64,000 nt of DNA from Zychaea mexicana (GCF_025766255.1 NW_026516681.1:1-64000), one strand, 5' to 3'. Positions 38,111-51,050 are shown, numbered from the stretch's first letter. Notes: generated by a model not told the origin, from the sequence alone. Translations and numbers: made by a program.

Positions 38111-39799
38111 TACCACCAACACTGCCACCTCATCAATGCGACAAGTTTCCCACAATCTCTTACACTACTCTAAAACATCGATCTAACAACGCTGTCATCA
38201 GAATGTGTGGATAATACACACAACGTATCTATGCCCTTCCTTTTCTCCTTGGATTCCCTTTTACTATCACCAATTTTATATACGCCATTGCCCCCAGCTA
38301 TTTACTCCATACTATGTTCGTCAACCATTTCTCTTTCCTTTATGTAATTTTTTTGTGGGTCGCCTGCCTCTACTATCTCTATCCCTCGCTCTCTGTCTCT
38401 TAACCTTAATACATACATATGAACCTTCTTCTTCTGTATATTTTCTTTGTCATTTTCCTTTTCTTTTACTTGCAGTTGTCTATTATTAATTTCAAAAAGT
38501 TTCCTTCAGAACCATCAATCTTACTGAACCATATACGTCTATTCGTTCTATATTGTTGCTATGCTGTTAATTACCAGACAGCGAATGCTATTGATGCATA
38601 AATGCCAACTTATCTGCCTCTTCAGCCTCACTTAGTGCTCTGCCCCCATATGAACGGCCAAATTTTGTGGGAGCCGCCGCAAGATTTTAACTTTGCTTAC
38701 GCCACAGATAGCGGGTGAAAAGGTTCACGCCTCCCATACACACCGGGCAAGAGCTCCTTACAACCAGGCATACTCCCAGGGCTACTTAACGAAAGTTTTG
38801 AGTTTCCTTGAAAGCTCGACGGATTGGAAATTAAAAGGGGCTGACCGCAGAAAATCGGATGCGTGGATATGATAGTGATGATGTTAATGGCTGTATCTTT
38901 AGCATGAAGTTATTGTAGTGGCTGCTTCTTCGATATTACATCTAGCATATCCGAAACCTCGTTATACTTTTTCACCAAAGCGTAGGCACTGGTAACGGAA
39001 GACCTTTCTTCATAAAATACAGTTGTAGTGACGAATGGATCGAAATTACAGACAATTAGCATAGCTGATGTCGCTCATATATAATTGTCTTTGATTCTAA
39101 TGATTTTAATGATGATGTGGTGTATCACATGATATAATTTGGCCGATGATGATGATATTGGTGCTGCCATATTATTGTGTATATAAAACAGAGCTAGAAG
39201 CCGATTTGCTTATCTTGACTTCACCGTTCTCGCTTATTGTTCTTGTAGTTATTCATTTCTTTTCAACTTTAGTGCTACAGTATGAACATACGTATAACAT
39301 TACTACTACTTTTCCCTTGTCTTCATATATATAATTCATAGTATTGGCAGCCTTTCTTTCCGTATATTATGCTTAATCACTATGTGTGGAATCCATCACA
39401 TTCAGCAAGGTTTCGATACTACTTATCTGCGACAATTTATCGTGTATCTAAACACAGATGGTCCAAAGATTATTTGACGTGTATATACTGATGTTCTTGG
39501 AAAATAGAGCATTACTATGGGAAAGTTACCAGTAGCTTATCATAGCGTATCAAATAGACTTATGCCAGTATGGCCTATAGTAACAATGATAGTAGCAGAG
39601 TAGCACCAAAAGAACCGATATTTATGCGAATTAAGTGTCGCAACTTGAAAAAAGAGTAGCGGAAATCCCTTTCCAATTGCTGCTGGGCAATTCGTGTCAC
39701 ACCAAGCACTGTTCATGTGGCTCAAACTTCCTCACCTTTTCTTATTTCTCTCTCTTCCCCCGTTTTGTTTTTACCTTCTGTTAAAAGCATCTTTGAAAA
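38111..39799. other. 1.7-kb intergenic region
   Basis: Pyrimidine-rich 3' flank of the coiled-coil gene (38200-38500), then AT-rich sequence. The Cys-poor hydrophobic open frames here reflect T-richness and not genes. TC-rich tract at 39738-39780 precedes the next start codon. Confidence 0.5.
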
Positions 39800-41931
39800 A
39801 TGACAGCCAATTCACCTGTAAATGCAGTACGTAGTCTTATATCACTGGAACGCTTGGAACCACACGAAATTTAATGCCAACCACTTTATTCAAAAAACAA
39901 AAGGGTCATTCGTACGCCAATGCTGCGGAGGATTACGAAGATCGTGAAGAGTGGGCTGAAGCCGCCGAGGCTCATGCCAAAGCAGCTGGTATAATCTTCT
40001 CCGATAACAATGCAACAGTAACCGGATTTATTTTATTAAATCTTCCACTTGCAACACTTTGACAGAGCAATTTCAAAAAGCCATTGAATTTACTCAAGAT
40101 GCAGTCGTATGTTTCTCTGCCTCTCCTGATATTCTTTAAAAATCATGTTTACTAAAATTTTTTGCTGCTAGACTTGTAAAACACTTCGACTTTTGCACCT
40201 GGACCATTTACGTAAAGCCAAAGAGCTCAAACGCAAGATATCAAAGATACAGCAGCAGCAAGAAGAGGAAGAACGACAACGTCAGCAACAGTTATTATTA
40301 ATGCAACAGCAAGAGCAGCAGCAACGACAACAGCAGCAACTAGCACAGCAACAACATGATCAATATCAGCGAAATGTACGACAAGGCGGTGGTGTCAATA
40401 ATATTAGCAGCTTTGACATGAATGGGTTACGCCACGCACTTCAACCAAATAGACGATTCCAGCAACAGCAGCATCCAAGCAATGGCGCAATGTCGCCAGC
40501 CATCGGTGGTTCGTACGCTGTGCTTCCACCAGATGGTAGAGTAAGTAGAAAAAAGTACTATTTGCTTTAAACATCTGGTGTATGCATTTACTGATTAATA
40601 AACGTACTGGATTATCAGCTTGATGATGACGACGAAGATGATTCGGATCCATTCAATAAGTTTTGGGAAGTTGTCGAAACATTAGTGGATAAACTTTCGA
40701 ATCCAGTTGCATTTGCATCGGCACCGTTGAATGAAAACGATAACCCAACGCCAGCATGGCATCAGCAACAACAGCAACAGCAGGAGGAGGAAGAGGATGA
40801 TGGCATGGCAGCAAAAATGGTCGAGTCGTATTTCTTCGTACCTGAGCCAATACAAGGAGGAGCAGATGGTGGTGGCATTGTAGCTGGAGGAGCTACAAGT
40901 GGAGTTGCTGTGAGGTAAGACACCTTACATAAGTATAACTGAAGTTAACAAAACATAACAGCGAACAACAAAACAGAAGTTGATTGCAACTCCCAGCTAA
41001 CATACGAATGCTTTATTTTATATGACGCGTTTAGAAACCACGTTTACGCTGCTGAAAACGAACAGCTTAAGAAGAAGATTGAGCAGCTCGTGCGTCGAGT
41101 GCACACATTGGAAAAGGTATAGTAGTGGGGAAGAGAGAGAGACGGGGGATTATACAGCTCAAAGATGTGTAAAATAACCGGCATCTCCTCACGAAAAGAC
41201 GGCAGAGGAAAGCAATATGTTGAAGAGCAGTATTCTTCAATTCCGCAATGATGTTCAAAAACAAGCCAAACGGATCATGCAGAGTCAAGATTATTCCCAT
41301 ATGCGTGCATCTTCATCAGCAGCTCTTATGGCCGCAAGCAGCAACACAGCGCCTTACAGTAGCTACATGCGACCGTCTTCAGGCGATCTCGGTAAGATAT
41401 TGCATGGAATGAATTTCTTAATGTTGAGCACACACAAACACGGAGAAAGAGAAATAGAGGTATCTGAGCGACTGTAACTGAGCTCATACAATATAAACTT
41501 GTATTATAGTTGCGCGCGTCAAAGAGTTGGAGGATGAAAACCGCCAGTTACGCATGCAAAGCGAAAAGCAGCAGGCACTGATGAACAAGTATCGTGAGCG
41601 ATGGGAAAAACTGAAAGAAAGCGCGAAAAAACGACGAGCACAACAACCTGATCAACAAGATACCACATCAATATCATCGTCGTCTTCAACAACAGCTGCT
41701 GCTACTGCTTCATCGAACAGTAGGACTCATTACACAAAGTTGGCGAGCTGCTCATCCGAGTATGCGAATGGCAGCAGTAGTAGCAACAACGGCGCTAGAC
41801 AACCGACTTTGTTACGATCACTTGCGCAGCAATCCTCACCTAGCACCAACTATCCACCACCATCACTGCCCTTTGCAGACCCTTCTAGACGGCCGGGATC
41901 ACCAGGGAAAGGACCATCATCTAGTAGCTAA
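39800..41931 (+). CDS. MIT-domain coiled-coil protein, possibly Atg38/NRBF2-like
   Basis: Predicted 504 aa from eight exons: 39800-39826, 39904-39988, 40066-40106, 40172-40540, 40619-40914, 41035-41116, 41199-41391, 41510-41931; all in phase. The N-terminus (residues ~10-75: SYANAAEDYEDREEWAEAAE, AEQFQKAIEFTQDAVTCKTLRLLHLDHLRKAKEL) is a three-helix MIT-like domain. A polyQ/E stretch follows, then the conserved block DPFNKFWEVVETLVDKLSNP, ESYFFVPEP, and coiled coils (AENEQLKKKIEQLVRRVHTL; VKELEDENRQLRMQSEKQQA). An N-terminal MIT plus central coiled coil resembles Atg38/NRBF2, regulators of the autophagy PI3-kinase complex I; this identity is inference. The first exon (nine codons) rests on phase only and could end nine bases earlier. 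Confidence 0.65.
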
Positions 41932-42135
41932 AACTATACACGCATCTTCCGAGCCCAAAAGAGCAGCTCCTTATATACCCATACCCCACCATCAGCGTTT
42001 TGGCAAAAAAAAAAGTTAAAAGAACCTTCTATATGTATTACACGCCTATGTGTATATATCGACAATACTGCTACATCTATCCATTAATTACATATCATCC
42101 CAGCAACGGAAAAAAAAGGCCCCGCTCTTCCTCTC

Positions 42136-44911
42136 CTACGTCGCATCACAGTCCTTCTTGGTTTCATCGTGATGGCTATACTTTTTTCGCCACATGTCCG
42201 ACACTTTCATAGTATTCCCTATCCCTGAGTTGTTGTGATCTCGTGTACACTCTTCACCCGTCAATCGAGCGTCGGTGGAGGTACCCTTGCTGTCGTTGTT
42301 GTTGGTCATTTCGATAAACAGATGCAGCCAATTCATTGCGTTCCAGACGGTAAAGTATTCCTCAGTCATACACGCCCTTGCCGATTTGGACACTTTTGCA
42401 TGGAGGTTGTTATCCGTCAACAGCCGATACATGTAATCAGCTACGGCCGCCGTATCGCCCACAGGTAACAGGAATCCATCCACACCATCTTGGATCTGTA
42501 GTGGAATACCGCCTGCGTCATAGGCGATCACGGGGATACCCTTGTGGTGTGCTTCGGTTACTTTGATTTCGAATCCTTCACGGTGGCTCAATTGCAACGC
42601 CGCGCGTGCGTTGCGTAGGATCATGTTGAGCAGCTGGTCTGAGGGTGGAAGTCGTGCCACAGTGACATCACTGGCATATGTCATGCGACTGGCTCGTTTA
42701 TGGGTTTCTTCATAGATCACGGCGCCTTCAGGATCATCAATGGAGCCATGGCCACCTACATATAGTGTGGAGTTAAGATAAAAAGTACTGCTAGACATTG
42801 CATAAACAAAGGCCACCTTTTCTCCTTTCTTGACTATCTCTTCCACGACTTCCCCAAGACATAACAAGTCAACTTACAGATGACAAGTTGCGGTATATAG
42901 GCGGGATCATAATCTTCTTTCTCGAGTCGATCTCTTAAGCGAGAATAGGCCTCCAAACAATCTGGTATACCCTTGGAAGGGTCAAAACGCGCGACTTGTA
43001 CAAAATATGGACGTTCCCAATCCACTTCTTGTGCGCCTTGATCAACACACATACGGTTAAATACACGCTCATAGTAATCCATAGTATATCCACTCATATA
43101 CTTGTTTAAACCATCCAATGGGTCTGTGCATGCAGGCATAAGGGCGACAGTTTTGCGTGGGACATCGTCAGGCACAAAGTTTTGGACGGGATGGGCAATA
43201 AATAGGTCGGCATACTTGATGAAATCCCATAAAAAACTAGGCGCATCATGCAAAGTTTTAATGTATCATAAATCGCCCATATAAACGTTGTTTGAGTCCA
43301 CTGAACTTACTTCCATGTTTTCGACTCGCGTCCGTCAGGATGATCACGTAAAAGATCCGCACGGATTTCAATATGCGACCGGAAGATGACCCGCACATCT
43401 TTTTTGTTCTTGTCGACAAGTCTGCGGATATGTGGAATGATGCCACTGACCTGAGGGTCGTCAATCACAATCACGTCCGAAGTTTTGATAGGGTCATTGT
43501 CGTCGGCCCAGAACCGGTTTACATTCTCCTCCGTCCAGTCAAGAAACATGGTCTTGTCGCGCTCTTGTAGTTCAACGCCTGGTTTTGCCACACCTTGCAG
43601 CACGTTATGGAATTTTTGCTTGGTGATTCTATATATTTCAGGCTTGGGTCGCATCACGAACCCTGTAATATGTTGCGTCTTTGTTAAGTACTTGTATTGT
43701 GAAAGGAAGGACAAACTTACAGTGTGCCCGGATTCCTAGCAAGTTGAAAAACCGTAGTAACGCATGTCGCATCAGGGCCACTAAATGGTAAAAATTGCTT
43801 AGGAAAGCCTATGGTCGTTATGCAGGTACCTATCCACGACAGCGAATTTGCATACTCTACCTCCGCCACCTTGTGGCGTTGATGAAAAAAATGATATTTT
43901 TAAATCACGTTTCTTGAATTCCTTGGTCAATTCTTCCAATACCCGCCAGGTATCCTTGCCCACTGTTTCACGATAATCTGCTAATCCAGCCATATGGATC
44001 CAGTAATTGAAATCCACTAAAGAGTTATAGTAAAATCAGAACAGGGGTTGTTATTAGTAACGCTGCCTAATTTCCTCTCACCCGACTTGTGATATATACT
44101 ACACCTTCAACCTTTATTTTAATGCGCGAAAAATTACATTGCACCTTCAATCAGTATAAAAGTATATGATAGAACTCAACAGAACATGTCATTTTTCTCT
44201 TACCTCATGGCGGAATCCAATCATAGTGCGTGGAAGATTTCCGGGCTGGTTGGGACTCATCCTATAAAAAATAATGTTCCGTATCCGTATCCGTATCGAA
44301 AGTATGTCACCATGATGCCATTGTATACAGCAACTCCACTGTCGGTATTTTTCCTCTGTTGCCTACCAAATGACAGATTTTCGAACAGCAGCACTAGCAC
44401 GCTCATCTGCAGTTGGACCATTCGTTTTCACTTGAACCGGTAATGCGTCTAACTTGCTCCAAGAATAGCTCATGGCCGTCTGCTCTGGTTTATCACCGCC
44501 ATCGTATTGTTGTAGCTCACGGTTCCAAGCTGAGCAAGCGACCATGTGTATCTTATAATGTTGGGCCAAGGAAAATGCTTGGATGATATCGCACAATTTG
44601 GATAGTGCTTCGCTACGATGGTGGTTGTAACTCGTGTTCGCAGTGTCGTGCAAACATAGCTGGCCCGAGAAATAGTCAGTCGTGTAAGATCCGTCATGGA
44701 CAGAGATGGCGTAGTTACATACAACGCCTTCTTGACCATTCTCGCAGTTGCAGCGGGTGTTCTTATTCCTAGTTGATTTGTCGCCTTCTTCTTCTTCTTC
44801 TTCAGGAATCTCGATATCGACGCCTAAATACACAGGTTGTGGAATATGCATCACGGAGAACCGCCGTATAGACTGACGACATGGGTCACGATGCTCAGCT
44901 TCCGTTGCCAT
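42136..44911 (-). CDS. Trehalose phosphorylase/synthase (retaining, GT4), with a one-base phase conflict
   Basis: About 716 aa from seven exons (minus): 44367-44911, 44204-44261, 43861-44016, 43721-43780, 43311-43662, 42878-43236, 42136-42755. Relatives interconvert trehalose + phosphate and glucose + alpha-glucose-1-phosphate in the cytosol. Signatures: GFRHE / VDFNYW; ISFFSSTPQGGGVALMRHAL; RPKPEIYRITKQKFHNVLQG; DVIVIDDPQVSGIIP; VIFRSHIEIRADL; FLWDFIKYADLFIAHPV; PYFVQVARFDPSKGIPD; and the GT4 Glu-x7-Glu motif in REGFEIKVTEAHHKG, then AYDAGGIPLQI. All junctions agree except exon 2 to 3: the canonical GT-AG splice joins GFRHE to VDFNYW one base short. The exon lengths total 2150 nt, one below a multiple of three. 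This is either a sequence error, an unusual splice or a genuine frameshift. Confidence 0.85.
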
Positions 44912-45254
44912 TTTGTTAATCTCGTGTAGAAAAGAAAGAAAGAGAGAGAAGAGGTTCTTGTTAAATTCCGGCCGCAGCGCTGTTAAATTGAAGGGGTCTG
45001 CATTTTTGCATGAATCCTGTTTCTGAATCCGCAGTTCAGAGAGTGCTACTGGGAAAATAGTCGTTTTGGGTCACACCAACCCGCAGCTGCTGGCCCTGAT
45101 GGTGAGCACGCGGATTTATTACGACATCAACACTGCTGTTTCTTGTTTCTTTACCCCTACCCCGTTGTTACCCCTTTTCTCTTTTGGTGCGTGTGCCTCT
45201 TTTATTTTATTTTTTTCTAAACGCATACTATACGTAAGCGCACATTCATATGAA
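44912..45254. other. Shared upstream region of trehalose phosphorylase and ATG9
   Basis: About 340 bp between divergent genes. A purine-rich AAAGAAAGAGAGAG tract (44928-44953) lies just upstream of the trehalose phosphorylase start. No TATA box evident. Confidence 0.5.
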
Positions 45255-48200
45255 ATGAACAGATCACGTTTGCTGGCACAAGAGCATTCTGACGACGAGT
45301 ATGGAATGGAGGAATCGTCAACAGCAGCAGCAACGAGGACATTTAATCGCACCCTACGCTTCCAACGACACAATTATCAACAAGTTCCCACTTCTGCTTA
45401 TGACTCTATTGACCAAGACGACGATAATTCGGAGGATCTAGAAGCACCAGCATCGCTCATGCTGGAAGAACAAGAAGAGCAACAACACCCTTTACACCAC
45501 CACAACTCACGGAAAAAAGTCGCTACTGAATTACCACAGCCGGCTACTACTTCAACCTCAACAAGACAGCGCATGACAACACTTGATCGCACTACTTGGC
45601 GCTGGGCCAATGTCAACGATCTGGACGATTTTTTTCAAAGAGTGTATGATTACTATCAGGGACGAGGCATGTATTGTATCTTGCTTGGCCGTTTCTTGAA
45701 CCTATTGCAAGTATTATTCTCTTTTGCCTTTTCTATTTATTTTTGACAGAGAAAAGGGAAGGTAGTAACATATGAATGCAATTAATAGAACGCTCGCATT
45801 TGTGATTGGATTCTCTACGTTCTTGATCGGATGTGTTGACTATTCAGAGATACCTCATCATACGTCCTTATCGGACGTCTTGGTGCCTCAGTGTATATCA
45901 AGGTCAAGTGTCTGTCTGTCTTTGTAATGTGGTGCAAATTACACCCGCATGAATAAGATCATTATGAAAAAATAACAACTCAGCTGACATGAACAGCAGA
46001 TTATCAGGCACAACCACTATGTTTTTAGTCATATTTATCCTGTGGTGGGCATGGCAAGCACTACGCTTCGTATTGGATTGGCCAGCATTGAAGGAAATGC
46101 ATGATTTCTACCATCATTTGCTTGAGATACCAGATGTAAGCAAGATCCCTCACTCGCTCGCTTCCTTTATAGATATGTATTATCACAGTTTATTAATCAG
46201 TAGCAATATGCCACTATTTTTCTAATTCAGGAAGATATCCAAACTGTAGCGTGGCAAACAGTATTGGAACGAATAACCAATATCCATGAAAGCAATCCGA
46301 CCACGGCCAGTACATCACCTTATCGTGTGGACGAACATGCAGTAACGAGCCGGATCATGCGACAAGAAAACTACCTGATTGCTCTATTCAACAAACGTAC
46401 CTTGGACATTACGATTCCTTCGCCTGGTTTACGAAACATGCATTTGTTCACTCGCGACTTGGAATGGAACGTGGCATTCTGTGTGCTGAGCTACGTGTTC
46501 GATGAACGAGGTCAGCTGCGCAAGCGCTTTTTACATGAAAAGAATCGCGCAATTTTAGCGGCTGGGTAAGTGATCTATTTACCGTATATGTATTTGATTT
46601 GTGCATGTCTATGGTGTGAGTCTGAGTCCTTAAGAAAGGAAGAGAGAGACAGTAAAAATACTGTAGTGGGGTCAGGAAGCAAGATAGAAAATGAAAATGA
46701 GGCTAAGATATATCGAACGAGTAGGCTCCGTCGACGACTTGTATTTATGGGGTGGCTTAATTTTATCTTTGCACCATTCATTTTGGTGTACCTGCTTGCC
46801 TTTTTCTTTTTCCGGTATTTCGAGGTAGGTGTACTAATGCTGCGGTATGCGTGTGTGCAGAATACGCACTATTTCCCACACATCGTCCCGTCGTCCTTTG
46901 GCGGGGGGCAAACGAACGGGGGTGGGGTTGGATCGGATAGATCTGTTGTTTTTGATGCGGAGCTTTATTTCAATTTGTTCTTGATAGGAATATCACAAAA
47001 ATCCAAGCGAAATCGGCACGCGAGCGTTTTCACCTTACGCGAAATGGAAGTTTCGTGAATTCAACGAGTTGCCCCATTTCTTCAAGGCTCGACTCAGCAG
47101 CTGCAACAGTCTAGCAAACAGATATGTCGACCAGTTTCCAAAGGAAAAGACTGCCCTTCTTGCTAGGTAAGCTAAACAGAGACAAAGAAAGGGAGTGGGC
47201 GTATCTATGGTAACGGTATTCATGGTGACAGTATCGACGGTGATCATGTATGTTGCTAAATATTTTCTACCCGAAAAAAAAAAAAGATTTGTTGCGTTCA
47301 TTTCAGGATCGTTTGCTGGGGTGCTGTTTGTCGTGACCATGTTTGACTCGGAAGCGTTACTGAACTTTGAGATCTCACCAAACGGCACGATTCTTTTTTA
47401 CTTGGGCCTGTTTGGTGGTGTATTTGCTGTGAGTCGCGGTATGATTCCGGACGAGCACTTGATCTTTGAACCCGAAGAGCTGTTGCAACAAGTCATGAAG
47501 TTTACCCACTATTGTCCAGAAGAATGGCGTGGCAAGTTACACACGGACGAGGTAATGAATCGCAGTATATAGAATTCAAAGATAAGCGACAACAACAACG
47601 TACATCCATGTTACATGTGTACTACGCGACACATGGCACGAAAGAAAACCTAATCTTGCCTTGCACATTAACTCTTTTTTTCCTTAACACCAATAAGGTT
47701 CGAGGACAATTCTGCCAGCTTTTTACATACAAGGCGATGCTGTTTGTGCAAGAGCTTTTGAGCGTGATCTTCACTCCTCTGGTACTCTGGTTTTCGCTGC
47801 CGACGTGTGCGGAGCAAATTATTGATGCATTCCGGGAGTTTACGGTTCATGTGGATGGACTTGGCTACGTGTGCAGTTTTTCACAGTTCGATTTCAATAA
47901 ACATGGTGATGCCAAGTACGGCGCACAAACTCGAGCAGAAGATGAGCACTTGATGAGTAACGACGGCAAGATGGAAAAGAGTTTCTTGAACTTCAAGGTA
48001 AGAGGACAGATAAAGAAATGATCATGTCTTTGTGTGCGGAGCGAGGAAGATCGGTTTTTTTTTTCTTGCGTTATGGCACTCAACCTAATGATATACCATG
48101 TATTCTGTCTTTCTAAACGTTCTCAAAGGCCAATAACCCCGGTTGGGAGCCGACGGATATTGAAGGGTCCACGTATCTCACGCGTATTTCGGAATTCCAA

Positions 48201-48488
48201 AAGAGCAGACGGGCAAGAGATGAGCCGTCGCCTACATTGCGATTGAACCGATACGGTGTGCCAGAAGGACACGAGCCAAGCAACCTAGGCGACTCGTTTA
48301 CACGAACTACACATAATGTGGTTTCATGGGAACCCGAGGGAGAAGAGGAAGACGATGAGGAAGACGGACACAGCGCTGGTGGTGGTGTAATAGGAGGGCG
48401 CGGGCATGAGGAGCGACAGCAGCAACGGCACCGCATAATTGGCTTACTAAACGAAGTTTACGATCTCAATAATAAGCCTGCTACGTAA
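45255..48488 (+). CDS. ATG9: Autophagy-related protein 9 (lipid scramblase)
   Basis: Predicted 747 aa from nine exons: 45255-45706, 45789-45902, 45997-46135, 46231-46565, 46725-46824, 46988-47166, 47287-47551, 47698-47997, 48129-48488. Atg9 is the multispanning scramblase on Golgi-derived vesicles that seeds the phagophore membrane. Signatures: RWANVNDLDDFFQRVYDYYQ; FSTFLIGCVDYSEIPHHTSL; VAWQTVLERI; DEHAVTSRIMRQENYLIALF; EWNVAFCVLSYVFDE; LVFMGWLNFIFAPFIL; KWKFREFNELPHFFKARL; YVDQFPKEKTALLAR; ISGSFAGVLFVVTMFDSEAL; HYCPEEWRGKLHT; GQFCQLFTYKAMLFVQELLS; FSLPTCAEQIIDAFREFTVH. The N-terminal ~105 residues are acidic/Gln-rich with few conserved motifs. Intron 1 works only with a GC donor (TATT/GCAAGT), giving LLTLAFV across the junction. 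The last exon is Glu/Asp-rich. Confidence 0.94.
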
Positions 48489-49113
48489 TGATATAGAAGT
48501 ACAAACAGTGTCGATAGTGAGCATTAACGAAAGAATAAGTCGTGTCTGTGTGTGATTGCCACAGCAAAAGAAGATGTTGTATTACAGAAGGTTTCCCCTC
48601 TCCCTTTGAGAATGCTGGGCATTCCTATTTTCAAAGTTTTCTCGTTGCACATTGGGATGTGTGTACGTGTGCGTGGGAGGTGGGTGGGGGATAAGAAGAA
48701 AGATACGTATCAATTCGTTGTCTATCATCCAAGCGCTAAACAAGGGAGACAAGTGGGGACGCGTCTTGTTATACTCACCAAGCAGGGTCGCACAGACAGT
48801 TTCGCTTTCAGTAAAAACGAGATTGGGGAGGCGGAGGGCAGTGGACTAATGAGAGTGGGCGGCTGTTTCAGATCGGAAAACCTTAATTCAGTCATCTTCA
48901 GATACCGCTCCGTCCGCTGGCCCCGTAATCGACCGAATCTCAGTTAACTTAACTTTCTTCAGCGCTCGATCCTACACCACCTGCACTGATTGGTTACTGC
49001 TTTTTTTTCTGTGTTTGACAGGTACAACGTATAAAAGAAGCTCGCATACCGACCGCTCCTTTCGTTTTCCTTTACTTCCTCCTCCATACCAAAACACAAC
49101 TTCTCACCCAAAG
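48489..49113. other. Intergenic, promoter region of PUT2
   Basis: About 0.6 kb. GT-rich stretch near 48650-48700. A TATA box for PUT2 lies at the right end. No gene seen. Confidence 0.5.
49030..49037 (+). promoter_or_regulatory. TATA box of PUT2
   Basis: TATAAAAG about 80 bp upstream of the start codon at 49114, followed by a CT-rich 5' UTR (CTCCTTTCGTTTTCC...), the layout of a strongly expressed fungal gene. Confidence 0.65.
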
Positions 49114-51050
49114 ATGGCTCACTCGCTCCAAACCCCTTCGCTCGCCCAGTTCAAGCTTCCCGCCATCGACAACGAGCCTATGGTAATGTCGTGTTTCCCT
49201 TGTTTGTTGATGCGTTTCATTCGGTGAAGGGATGTATCCTGACAATATATCGTTTTGTGTATATAGCTCTCGTATGCCCCTGGCTCTGTTGAGCGTCAAA
49301 AGCTCCAGGCTGCCATCGAGGAGATGCGTGCACAGGTTCCTTTCGAGGTTCCCGTCGTCATCAACGGTGAAAAGGTAAGAGCATCTTGATTGAATGGAGA
49401 ATTGGGAACCATTTGAGGAAGAAGACTAACTCGGCTTATGACAAACTCCATTTCAGATCTACACTGGCAAGACCTCGCAGCAGTTGAACCCCTCCGAGCA
49501 CAAGAGCGTTCTCTGCACCTACCACGAGGGTGATGCTGCCTTGACCCAGAAGGCTATTGATGGTGCCTTGGCTGCCCGTGCCCGCTGGGAGGCTCTTCCC
49601 TTCAACGAGCGTGCTGCCGTCTTCATGAAGGCCGCTGACTTGTTGTCCTCCAAGTACCGGTAAGTGCCCTGATTGATGGATGGAATGGGTGGAAGGAGGG
49701 GAGGCCAAAGGAAATCGAGTGGGATGCAAGATGAGATAAGCTTATCAGGAACGCGTATCGTATCTTAGCTACCAGATGATGGCTGCTACCATGTTGGGTC
49801 AGGGTAAGAACATCTGGCAAGCCGAGATCGACTCTGCTGCTGAGTTGGCCGACTTCTTGCGCTTCAACTGCAAGTACGCCGAAGAGTTGTACACCCAGCA
49901 GCCCCCCAAGAACTCTGCTGGTGTTTGGAACCGTGTCGAATTCCGCGCCTTGGAAGGTTTCGTTTTCGCCGTGACCCCCTTCAACTTCACCGCTATTGCC
50001 GGCAACTTGCCCGGTGCCCCCGCCTTGATGGGCAACGTTGTGCTCTGGAAGCCCTCGCCCTCGGCCGTCTACTCCAACTACTTGGTCTACCAGTTGTTCG
50101 AGGAAGCCGGTTTGCCCGCTGGTGTCATCCAGTTTGTCCCCGGTCCCGCTGAGGAAATCTGCGCCGCCGCTTTGAGCAGCCCCGACTTTGCCTCGCTCCA
50201 CTTCACTGGCTCGACCCACGTGTTCCGCAAGCTGTGGAAGGACATTGGCAACAACATTGACTTGTACAAGAGCTACCCCCGTATTGTTGGCGAGACCGGT
50301 GGCAAGAACTTCCACATCTTGCACCCCGACTTGGCTTCGGCCGATTTGAAGCACGCTGCTCTGCAGACCATCCGTGGTGCCTTTGAGTTCCAGGGTCAAA
50401 AGTGCTCTGCCACTTCGCGTGTCTACGTCCCCAAGGCTTTGGCCCAGGAGTTCAAGTCGTACTTGGTCGCCGAACACGCCAAGATCACCCAGGGTCCCGT
50501 CCACGAATTCCAGCACTTCACCGGCCCTGTCATCAACAAGTTTGCCTTTGACAAGATCAAGTCGTTCGTTGACTACGCTGCTTCCAGCTCCGAGTGCGAG
50601 ATCTTGGCCGGTGGCAAGACTGACGACTCTGTTGGTTACTACATCCAGCCCACCGTCATTGCTACCAGCAACCCCAAGACCAAGACCATGGTTGACGAAA
50701 TCTTCGGCCCTGTTGTCACCGTCTACGAATACGAAGAAAGCTTTGAAGAGACCTGCAAGCTGATCGGTGAAACCACTCAGTACGCCTTGACCGGTGCCTT
50801 GTTTGCCCGCAGCCGTGAAAACATCACCATCGGTACCAATTTGTTGCGTCACTTGGCTGGTAACTTCTATGTCAACGACAAGAGCACTGGTGCTGTTGTT
50901 GGCCAGCAGCCCTTCGGTGGTGGTCGTGCCTCTGGTACCAACGACAAGGCTGGTAGTTTGACCTTGTTGACCCGCTTCGTCTCCACGCGTGCCATCAAGG
51001 AGAACTTTGTTCCCATCGAAGGCTTCGCTTACCCCTCCAACCTTCAGTAA
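49114..51050 (+). CDS. PUT2: Delta-1-pyrroline-5-carboxylate dehydrogenase
   Basis: Predicted 553 aa from four exons: 49114-49182, 49267-49374, 49457-49659, 49769-51050. ALDH4 family, oxidises glutamate semialdehyde (from proline or ornithine) to glutamate with NAD+, in mitochondria. Signatures: VPVVINGEK; LLSSKYRYQMMAATMLGQGK; CKYAEELY; FAVTPFNFTAIAGNLPGAPA; KPSPSAVYSNY; GETGGKNFHILHPDL; catalytic Cys in FEFQGQKCSATSRVY; DEIFGPVVTVYEYE; GNFYVNDKSTGAVVGQQPFG, then GGRASGTNDKAG. The codon bias to C-ending and TTG/CTC codons is far stronger than in neighbouring genes and, with the TATA box, points to high expression. The N-terminus (SLQTPSLAQFKLPAIDNEP) is short and not an obvious presequence. 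Confidence 0.95.

Noticed and set aside
49623..50852. 409-codon open frame antisense to PUT2
   Set aside because: Arises from codon bias of PUT2; the plus strand holds the ALDH active-site sequence.
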